12,126 bases of DNA, from assembly GCA_903917425.1 (NCBI GenBank), contig CAIXAQ010000174.1:1-12126 (forward strand), written 5' to 3'. This document shows positions 7,561-12,126 of the stretch, piece after piece. The stretch is from an uncultured Bacteroidales bacterium. GTDB lineage: Bacteria; Bacteroidota; Bacteroidia; Bacteroidales; UBA4417. Numbering within the stretch: the stretch's first letter is position 1; each line of letters starts with the position of its first letter. The translations under genes and the position numbers were made by a program. Under the pieces are notes generated by a model that saw only the letters and a list, made by a program, of their open reading frames with translations, was not told the origin of the DNA and did not search any database.

Positions 7561-7618
7561 TCTGTCATTTAAAGCATCAAAGATATATAGAAGCAATAAA
7601 ATGCATGGTTCTGACAGA
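7561..7618. repeat. Imperfect inverted repeat in the leader of the membrane-protein gene
   Basis: TCTGTCA (7561-7567) pairs with TGACAGA (7612-7618), and an inner GCAT (7574-7577) with ATGC (7601-7604). The arms enclose the possible promoter at 7578-7585. There is no T-run, so it is not a plain terminator of the upstream T9SS gene. It could be an operator or RNA structure, or chance in AT-rich DNA. Confidence 0.25.
7578..7585 (-). promoter_or_regulatory. Possible -7 box (TATCTTTG) for the membrane protein/GH2 run
   Basis: TATCTTTG on the minus strand fits the Bacteroidota consensus TAnnTTTG exactly and lies 82 nt upstream of the ATG at 7495. Upstream, AGAACC (7607-7612) resembles one half-site of the three-copy module but is one base shorter, is spaced 21 rather than 20 nt from the box, and has no partner 21 bp further upstream. 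It could be a degenerate relative or an ordinary promoter. An exact 6-of-8 match is expected by chance fairly often, so confidence is low. Confidence 0.35.
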
Positions 7619-7661
7619 AATGCAGGAAAAATTTATTCCGGGATAGTTGTTTGGGTTTACC

Positions 7662-9176
7662 TTAGTTCTTTATAAACTTCCTGGAATGCGGGTTGTTGCC
7701 ACCATCAAACTTCAGGAGATAAATACCTTTGGGCAGGCTGCTTACATCAAGTAAAAGCCATTCTTTATTAATGGATTGAGTCGCTAATACACGGCCGGTC
7801 ATATCGCAAATTTTGACCTCTTTATACCCTGAGGTGCTTTCAGTTTTCTGAATTCTCACTGTCATTTCTGCCTGAACAGGATTTGGGTAGATTGAGATGA
7901 ACTTGTCTGCAATCTTTTCATCAATTGACAGGCCACTTACTTTTTTGCCTTTCATTGCGAGGTCGTCGATCCAAATTCGGGTCAGACCCTCGGCAGTAAG
8001 GGTCGGGGTTAATATGATCTCAGTACTGTCGGCTTCTCCGATTTTGTACTTGAATTGCTGCCATTGACCTGTCATTTTTGATGAATTGATATTATCGATT
8101 ATGATTTTTACCCCTCCATTAACCCGTTTCTCAACCAGCAAGTTTTCAACTCCGTCAGGCTGATCCACAGCCAGCCAGAAAGAGAGGGAATCGGATTTAA
8201 TGTATTTTGCAGTATTCAGATATCCTATTTTATCAGGTTGCCCACGCATAAACTTGAGCGCAGCAGCACCATCGAATTCGGCATGATTTCCCATTGGTAT
8301 AGTTGCTGAAGTGTAGGTGTAACCACCCCGCCAGCCCAGAACTGGCATGACTCCATCACCTGTTAGAGTAAAACCGACTTTATAAATATAGTCAGATACA
8401 GTGAATACAATTTTATAGATTTTAGTAACCGTTCCATCCTGAGAAGTCACTTTCACGCTACCTGTGCGGTCGGCAAGATAACCCCGAAGGTTAGTCGGAT
8501 TAGTGATAACCATCGATGCACCTGGATTATTCAGTACTCCGCCAATTGCAATTTGTTCAACACTATAAGGTACCTCTTTTGCATATTCGAGGATGGAGGC
8601 CGCAAATCCTTCAATACTTGCTCCATTATAGGTAAGGTCATTAAGGGTGGCATCACTTGGAGAAACTACCATTTTGGTTATGCTGACATCATCAATATAA
8701 CATAGTCCCAGGGTTGCAGTTCCATTAACCGAAATGGCATGGAACCTGATATATATTGTAGTGGCATTATCGTTGATCGGGATAGTAACTTTCTGAAAAA
8801 CCGAATCATTCTTCATATTGCATGGATCCGTTTTTAGCTCTGTCCATGCAACTTTATCATATGATTTTTCAATTTTCAGGTGAAAATCACTAAGCTTGGT
8901 TGTGTCGCGAACCCTGACATAAAACTCTAATATGGCAGCAGTGTTTACCGCCTTGGTGATCAGAAACGACTCATTCGGTTTTAATTTCAGCGAATAAGTC
9001 CCGGTATAGAGATTGTTATTATAGTTCGTGGAATAAGCAACATTTGTTGCAATCCAGCCCGTGGGTGGCGCATTAGTGACAAATCCTTCCTGGAAATGAT
9101 ACGTCTGTGCCAGCAACGAACCTGCTGAGGTCAGCCATAAAACAACAATTACTGCGATGAGTAGATTTTTTTTCAT
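7662..9176 (-). CDS. T9SS-exported protein: jelly roll, cadherin-like domain, second jelly roll
   Basis: 504 residues. I chose the ATG at 9176, because it begins a standard signal peptide (MKKNLLIAVIVVLWL to SLLAQ, residue 24); the longer frame from a TTG at 9203 only adds nine residues. Residues about 28-168 form a MAM/choice-of-anchor-like sandwich (FQEGF, PPTGW, a CYIDDVSI end). Residues about 173-260 are a cadherin-like beta-sandwich (LNDLTYNGASIEGF, TSQDGTVTKIYKI). Residues about 265-408 form another jelly-roll region ending RIWIDDLAM. Residues about 425-504 are a type A T9SS sorting domain (SIYPNPV, MTGRVL, LPKGIYLLKF). It should cross the outer membrane through T9SS and stay on the surface or be released. 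No catalytic motif is visible, so glycan binding or adhesion is inferred. Module copy A lies upstream. Confidence 0.85.
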   Translation of the reverse strand: MKKNLLIAVIVVLWLTSAGSLLAQTYHFQEGFVTNAPPTGWIATNVAYSTNYNNNLYTGTYSLKLKPNESFLITKAVNTAAILEFYVRVRDTTKLSDFHLKIEKSYDKVAWTELKTDPCNMKNDSVFQKVTIPINDNATTIYIRFHAISVNGTATLGLCYIDDVSITKMVVSPSDATLNDLTYNGASIEGFAASILEYAKEVPYSVEQIAIGGVLNNPGASMVITNPTNLRGYLADRTGSVKVTSQDGTVTKIYKIVFTVSDYIYKVGFTLTGDGVMPVLGWRGGYTYTSATIPMGNHAEFDGAAALKFMRGQPDKIGYLNTAKYIKSDSLSFWLAVDQPDGVENLLVEKRVNGGVKIIIDNINSSKMTGQWQQFKYKIGEADSTEIILTPTLTAEGLTRIWIDDLAMKGKKVSGLSIDEKIADKFISIYPNPVQAEMTVRIQKTESTSGYKEVKICDMTGRVLATQSINKEWLLLDVSSLPKGIYLLKFDGGNNPHSRKFIKN

Positions 9177-9307
9177 ATTATTTGGTTTTATACAATTAGT
9201 CAAAGTTCTGTTTATCAGCCCGGTAATATTTTTATTGTATTTTTAAAAAATATCAGCCAGCCTGCTCTATTCCGACTCTCTTCTGTTATTTTGTGATTTA
9301 CTAATGA

Positions 9308-9363
9308 TAAAGGTAATTATTATACACAATCAAAGGGTTTCTGAATAGTTCAATTAGGTTTCT
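9308..9363 (-). promoter_or_regulatory. Promoter/operator module, copy A (AGAAACC-N14-AGAAACC-N20-TACCTTTA)
   Basis: Two perfect AGAAACC half-sites on the minus strand (9357-9363 and 9336-9342) have a 21-bp period. After 20 nt comes TACCTTTA (9308-9315), one mismatch from TAnnTTTG. Predicted start of transcription is near 9302, about 125 nt before the ATG at 9176. A TTTG (9331-9334) directly abuts the proximal half-site and could act as a -33 element, though 15 nt is a short spacing. The half-sites and inner TAnTTGAAC are shared with copy B. Confidence 0.7.
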
Positions 9364-9405
9364 ATTGTGACCATTCCAAAAAAGAGAAACTTTATCCTAA
9401 TTGAG
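9349..9405. repeat. Interrupted inverted repeat overlapping the distal half-site
   Basis: TTCAATTAG followed by GTTTCT (9349-9363) is matched on the other arm by AGAAAC (9385-9390), then six unmatched bases, then CTAATTGAG (9397-9405). CAATTAGG/CCTAATTG alone is a perfect 8-bp pair. One arm contains the distal half-site of module copy A, so the far arm carries a near half-site (AGAAAC) in the opposite orientation. It may be a further regulator site or a structured element. Confidence 0.45.
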
Positions 9406-9414
9406 CAGGAAAAT

Positions 9415-9445
9415 CAAAAGCCCCAGATTTGCGAGGGGGCTTTTG
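9415..9445 (-). terminator. Intrinsic terminator after the 719-residue T9SS protein
   Basis: A perfect 10-bp inverted repeat (CAAAAGCCCC at 9415-9424 and GGGGCTTTTG at 9436-9445) with an 11-nt loop. On the minus strand the stem ends CTTTTG and is followed by ATTTTCC, giving a GC-rich base and T-rich exit. It lies 73 nt past the stop at 9519 and separates this transcript from promoter module A. Confidence 0.85.
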
Positions 9446-9518
9446 AAACCAATGATTCAGGTAAATAAATCAATCAATTATCAATTTCTCATATCTTTCC
9501 CATCGAGTGTTGCTAATA

Positions 9519-11678
9519 CTACTCAACAGATACCTTCCGGGTGACAGTTCCCTGAGAAGTGATAATCTTCAGGATATAAATTCCTTTTCGCAAACTATTA
9601 GCATCAATCTGAGCTTCCTTCGCATTTATCAAAAGCCGCTTGATTTCAGTGCCATTAATACTTACAACGGATATCTCCCTGATTTCGATTACTGACTCAA
9701 TATTAAACTTTTCGCGGGTAATTGTCGGGAACACTTTAATCCTTTTATCAATATTATCAATCCATCCTACAGTTGACAGGAAGTTTGCAACCAGGGCATG
9801 GTTTGCCGTTACGTTGGTAAGTATAATGGATAAATTGGTGCCGATTACAGTCCCATTCTCCATCCAGTTATAGAATTTATAATTTGGATTGGCAATTGCG
9901 GTGAGGGTAATACTTCCGCCTTGCGGAACATTACCTGTCCCCGTTATAGTACCTCCCTGTGTAGGGTTCGCCGATGCCGAAACAGTATAGGTATTAACAC
10001 TTTGCACAAAATTCCCAACAAGAATATGATTTGCCGTAATATTGGTAAGCGTTAATTCAGGACTTGTTCCTAAAACAGTTCCGTTTTCAGTCCAGTTTTC
10101 GAATATATAGCCTGCATTTGCAGCAGCCGAAACCGTTGCGCTCGATCCATAAGATACAGCCGTTGAACCTGTTACCACTCCACCCACAGCGGGATTGGCG
10201 GTTGCCGTTATATTGAAGACCTGAACCTGAAACTGTGCAATCACATCATGGTTTGCGGTAACATTCGTGATGACCAGTTGTGGGTTTGAGCCAAGAACAG
10301 TCGCACCCTCGGTCCATTGCGCAAAAGTAAAGCCTGTTGCAGGAGTGGCAGTTAAGGTTGCATTTGTGCCGTAAGGTATAGCGCCGGTCCCGGAAACAGA
10401 GCCGCCATCAACAGGCACTACCGTTGCAGTAACCTGAAAAGATGCCGGCACAAAATTGGCGACCAAAGTCCGGTCTCCACCGACAATAAAAGTATACACA
10501 CTATTGGAACTCACCACATTTCCACTTTCTGTCCAGTTTAAAAAAATATAATTGGTGGCCGGGGATGCGGTTAAAGTAGCAGAAAAACCTTGTCCATAAA
10601 TTCCAGTGCCGGCAATGCTTCCAGTGGATCCCGGCATAACCGATGCGCTGATTGTATGGTACGCATAGGCATGATTAACAGTATAGGTCTTTGTGGTTGT
10701 GCCATCATCGGCAGTAACAAGTATGGAGGAAACACCAGGAACGGTGGCTGCCGTATTAATAACTGCCGTTGCCGCCCAATCCGTTGTGGTGGCAGTTACT
10801 GCAACTGTTGGTTGGCCTGCAGGAACTGTATCATTGTAGCTTGTAATATCTGGTGAAAATCCGCTTACCGTAAGTCCGTCAACTTTGAGGTCGCTGAGTG
10901 TTGCAATGTTGCTTTTACCAAGTGCATGTAACCAGGTTTTAGCTACCCTCACTCCGTCAACAACCACGTTTGGAGCCTGCCCGGTAGTGCCTTGCCTTAA
11001 AAGCACCGATCCAAGACCCAGGTCTGAGGCTGTAATGTCAGTGGCCACAATGTTAGGAACAGCAGGTTCGGTAGTCATACTGGCAGGGTTAATGAAAAGA
11101 AAAGCGCTGTCGTTGGTTGTGCCTTCAACAATTTTATATTTCATTATCAGCAAATATGTTGTGTTGAGACTGTATGTTGAAGTCGTATAATTTGCTGTAG
11201 CCGGAGCTGTAATAGCGCCTTTCGAAAGCCCGAAGGCCAGGTTATTTGAGCCATCTACCTTTGCATAAACCCTGCCCCTGAAATTCAGATTGGTTGCAGA
11301 AGTCGACGATTCCTTTAATGTGATGAAAACATCGCCGGTCGCACCAGCAGTAACCTTTGCAAGGAAGGCCATGTAAATAGTTGAACCTGAGGCCGTTTGT
11401 TTCACGAACCCCCTGAAAACATCCTGCCCTGTTGTGCCAATCAATGCTGCTTTTCCTATTCCGGAACAAGGATATCCTGTATAGGTCAGACCTTCACCGG
11501 ATACCATTATCGCATTTATAAGTGAGGTTTGTTGTGTAAGCCAGTTATGCCATATGAGAGAATCTCCGGCAGGATAATCGAAGTTGTCGTATAACAGAAC
11601 CTGCGACTTCCCGGATTGTGCAAAACATGTTAATATTACCAGGAAAATCATTAATCTGCGTAAAGTATTACTTTTCAT
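9519..11678 (-). CDS. T9SS-exported multidomain surface protein with four InlB-like repeats
   Basis: 719 residues from ATG 11678. Residues 1-25 are the signal peptide (MKSNTLRRLMIFLVILTCFA to GKSQ). Residues about 26-252 are a lectin/jelly-roll region (YDNFDYPAGDSLIWHNW, STIYMAFLAKV, DGVRVAKTW). Residues about 258-336 are a cadherin-like beta-sandwich (LSDLKVDGLTVSGFSPDITSY, ADDGTTTKTYTV). Four repeats of about 73 residues follow (342-411, 415-484, 488-557, 563-634), each with a Gly-rich start, YxFxNWTE-type core and LVANF-type end, as in InlB B-repeat/Flg_new_2 modules. Residues about 640-719 are a T9SS type A sorting domain (IKVFPTITREKFNI, SLRKGIYILKI, TRKVSVE). It should be exported and anchored at the cell surface. 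No active site is visible; adhesion or glycan capture is inferred. It is isolated by a terminator downstream and module copy B upstream. Confidence 0.87.
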   Translation of the reverse strand: MKSNTLRRLMIFLVILTCFAQSGKSQVLLYDNFDYPAGDSLIWHNWLTQQTSLINAIMVSGEGLTYTGYPCSGIGKAALIGTTGQDVFRGFVKQTASGSTIYMAFLAKVTAGATGDVFITLKESSTSATNLNFRGRVYAKVDGSNNLAFGLSKGAITAPATANYTTSTYSLNTTYLLIMKYKIVEGTTNDSAFLFINPASMTTEPAVPNIVATDITASDLGLGSVLLRQGTTGQAPNVVVDGVRVAKTWLHALGKSNIATLSDLKVDGLTVSGFSPDITSYNDTVPAGQPTVAVTATTTDWAATAVINTAATVPGVSSILVTADDGTTTKTYTVNHAYAYHTISASVMPGSTGSIAGTGIYGQGFSATLTASPATNYIFLNWTESGNVVSSNSVYTFIVGGDRTLVANFVPASFQVTATVVPVDGGSVSGTGAIPYGTNATLTATPATGFTFAQWTEGATVLGSNPQLVITNVTANHDVIAQFQVQVFNITATANPAVGGVVTGSTAVSYGSSATVSAAANAGYIFENWTENGTVLGTSPELTLTNITANHILVGNFVQSVNTYTVSASANPTQGGTITGTGNVPQGGSITLTAIANPNYKFYNWMENGTVIGTNLSIILTNVTANHALVANFLSTVGWIDNIDKRIKVFPTITREKFNIESVIEIREISVVSINGTEIKRLLINAKEAQIDANSLRKGIYILKIITSQGTVTRKVSVE
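9777..10655 (-). repeat. Four tandem ~73-codon InlB-like repeats within the surface protein
   Basis: Codons 342-634 of the 719-residue protein encode four successive copies. Copies 2-4 share a block reading TExGTVLGT or close variants, then LTNVTANHxLVANF or variants. Copy 1 lacks the TANH block and has VGGDRTLVANF instead. Copies 2-4 therefore look like a later internal duplication. The DNA has diverged, so it is a protein-level repeat rather than an exact DNA repeat. Confidence 0.85.
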
Positions 11679-11741
11679 AGTGTTGTGGTTTAATGTAAAT
11701 ATTTCACTTTTATCTTATTTTTTCTGGGAAATAATTATTTA

Positions 11742-11831
11742 TCAGAAATAAATAATCATAAGAATCATTGCCGCTATGACTATCAATAGGATTGCCTGCC
11801 AGATCATGAGTCGTTGTGTTTTGGTACGCAT
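11742..11831 (-). CDS. Possible 29-residue single-helix membrane protein
   Basis: A short frame from ATG 11831 to TGA 11742 encodes 29 residues: a basic start (MRTKTQR), then about 20 almost purely hydrophobic residues (LMIWQAILLIVIAAMILMII) and YF at the end. The layout is that of a single-spanning inner-membrane micropeptide with a short positive cytoplasmic N terminus. It lies about 17 nt after the start of transcription predicted from module copy B and 63 nt before the 719-residue T9SS gene, so it would be the first cistron of that transcript. I do not recognise a family. It could be a leader peptide, a small accessory protein or a chance frame; position and composition favour a real gene only moderately. 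Confidence 0.45.
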   Translation of the reverse strand: MRTKTQRLMIWQAILLIVIAAMILMIIYF

Positions 11832-11852
11832 AGCATTCAGGATTTAGTGATG

Positions 11853-11908
11853 CTAAAATAATTCGTTACACACCGGAACGGGTTTCTTTAGTGTTCAAAT
11901 AGGTTTCT
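11853..11908 (-). promoter_or_regulatory. Promoter/operator module, copy B (AGAAACC-N14-AGAAACC-N20-TATTTTAG)
   Basis: Two perfect AGAAACC half-sites on the minus strand (11902-11908 and 11881-11887) have a 21-bp period. After 20 nt comes TATTTTAG (11853-11860), one mismatch from TAnnTTTG. Predicted start of transcription is near 11848, just before the 29-codon frame at 11831 and about 170 nt before the T9SS protein. Between the half-sites, TATTTGAAC parallels TAATTGAAC of copy A. The -7 box is weak, which suits an activator-dependent promoter. Confidence 0.68.
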
Positions 11909-11985
11909 AATTAATCCTATCATAAGCACTAATCTTTGAAATATAGGATCTACTGTTAATTTTATGGGTGAATTGAAAATGCCGG

Positions 11986-12013
11986 AAGTCAGAAGACGAA
12001 AGTCAGAAGTCAG
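11986..12013. repeat. Short heptamer repeat (AAGTCAG, three copies)
   Basis: AAGTCAG occurs at 11986-11992, 12000-12006 and 12007-12013. The last two are directly tandem and followed by AAGT; the first is offset by exactly two units, with a diverged heptamer (AAGACGA) between. Simple 7-bp tandem repeats of this type occur in intergenic DNA of Bacteroidota. No function is implied. Confidence 0.6.
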
Positions 12014-12126
12014 AAGTTCTCTTGACAACTTCTTTTATCCTATGAAAGTGAAGCTTTCTGGTCAATTACTTTTATTCAAATCATTTCTCATTAGTAGGAA
12101 TAAATTTCAAATTAGCACTTTCTTCC

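Larger units (their letters stand above)
9177..9518. other. 342-nt intergenic region: terminator, inverted repeat, promoter module A, leader
   Basis: Reading leftward from the stop of the 719-residue protein, the region holds the intrinsic terminator (9415-9445), an interrupted inverted repeat (9349-9405), the promoter/operator module (9308-9363) and an AT-rich leader of roughly 125 nt with no ATG upstream of 9176. I see no small gene or known riboswitch here. Confidence 0.7.
11832..12126. other. Region upstream of the first promoter, no recognised gene
   Basis: About 295 nt of AT-rich DNA. It contains promoter/operator module B (11853-11908), a 7-bp inverted repeat ATCCTAT (11914-11920)/ATAGGAT (11943-11949), and a heptamer repeat at 11986-12013. 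No convincing reading frame, tRNA or riboswitch was seen; the next gene to the right lies outside the window. Confidence 0.65.

Noticed and set aside
7496..7661. Fourth copy of the promoter/operator module upstream of the membrane protein
   Set aside because: Only one shortened half-site (AGAACC) is present, spacing is off by one, and nothing matches 21 bp upstream. I kept only the -7 box as a weak candidate.
7496..7661. Vitamin riboswitch in the leader of the S-component-like gene
   Set aside because: I could not find the conserved boxes of cobalamin, TPP or other known vitamin riboswitches; only a loose inverted repeat is present.
9177..9203. Nine-codon N-terminal extension of the 504-residue T9SS protein from a TTG
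   Set aside because: The ATG at 9176 directly begins a standard signal peptide, while the extension (TNCIKPNN) would put polar residues ahead of it.
10590..10856. Cys- and Gly-rich open frame of 88 codons on the plus strand
   Set aside because: It is antisense to the well-supported 719-residue protein; its odd composition is a by-product of the Thr/Ala/Val-rich repeat codons.
11986..12013. CRISPR-like repeat array
   Set aside because: Units are only 7 bp, partly tandem, with no spacers; this is a simple sequence repeat.
12022..12065. Hairpin TTGAC...GTCAA near the right end
   Set aside because: Five-base arms with mismatched interior in AT-rich DNA; easily chance.

Overview
The window looks like a polysaccharide-degradation and secretion neighbourhood from a Bacteroidota (Bacteroidetes) genome, probably a free-living or gut/sediment member of the Bacteroidales/Marinilabiliales type. 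The phylum call rests on two proteins with C-terminal type IX secretion (T9SS) sorting domains, on Bacteroidota-type promoter -7 boxes (TAnnTTTG), and on the gene families present. The finer placement is a guess. Every recognisable gene lies on the minus strand, so the text below runs right to left, in the direction of transcription.

Right end (12126-9400): a 295-nt stretch without a recognised gene, ending in a promoter/operator module (11853-11908). Then comes a possible 29-codon membrane mini-gene (11742-11831), a 719-residue T9SS-exported multidomain protein (9519-11678) and a strong intrinsic terminator (9415-9445). Next is a second copy of the module (9308-9363) followed by a second T9SS-exported protein (7662-9176) with a related architecture. 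Neither exported protein has an obvious catalytic domain. Both combine jelly-roll/lectin-like regions with a cadherin-like beta-sandwich, which suggests polymer binding at the cell surface.

Middle (7495-1777): a compact run of five genes. These are a six-helix membrane protein resembling an ECF-transporter S component, a secreted glycoside hydrolase family 2 enzyme (beta-glucuronidase-like), a SASA/CE6-type acetylesterase that overlaps it by 8 nt, pdxB (4-phosphoerythronate dehydrogenase of vitamin B6 synthesis, TTG start 3 nt after the esterase stop), and a secreted SGNH hydrolase carrying a C-terminal LamG-like domain. GH2, acetylesterase and SGNH hydrolase together suggest trimming of an acetylated, uronic-acid-containing glycan. 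pdxB is the odd gene, a cytoplasmic cofactor gene translationally embedded among exported enzymes.

Left end (1776-1): a third copy of the module (1657-1712), with a perfect TAnnTTTG box, drives a SurA/PpiC-like periplasmic foldase-type protein and then the beginning of a secreted DNRLRE/CBM96-like protein cut by the window edge.

The most notable finding is this three-copy module: a 7-bp direct repeat (AGAAACC on the minus strand) with an exact 21-bp period, placed exactly 20 nt upstream of a -7 box each time. It reads as the binding site of an unidentified activator, similar in geometry to AraC-type half-sites, and would tie three separate transcription units into one local regulon. No regulator, SusC/SusD pair, mobile element, CRISPR array, tRNA or rRNA is visible in the window.
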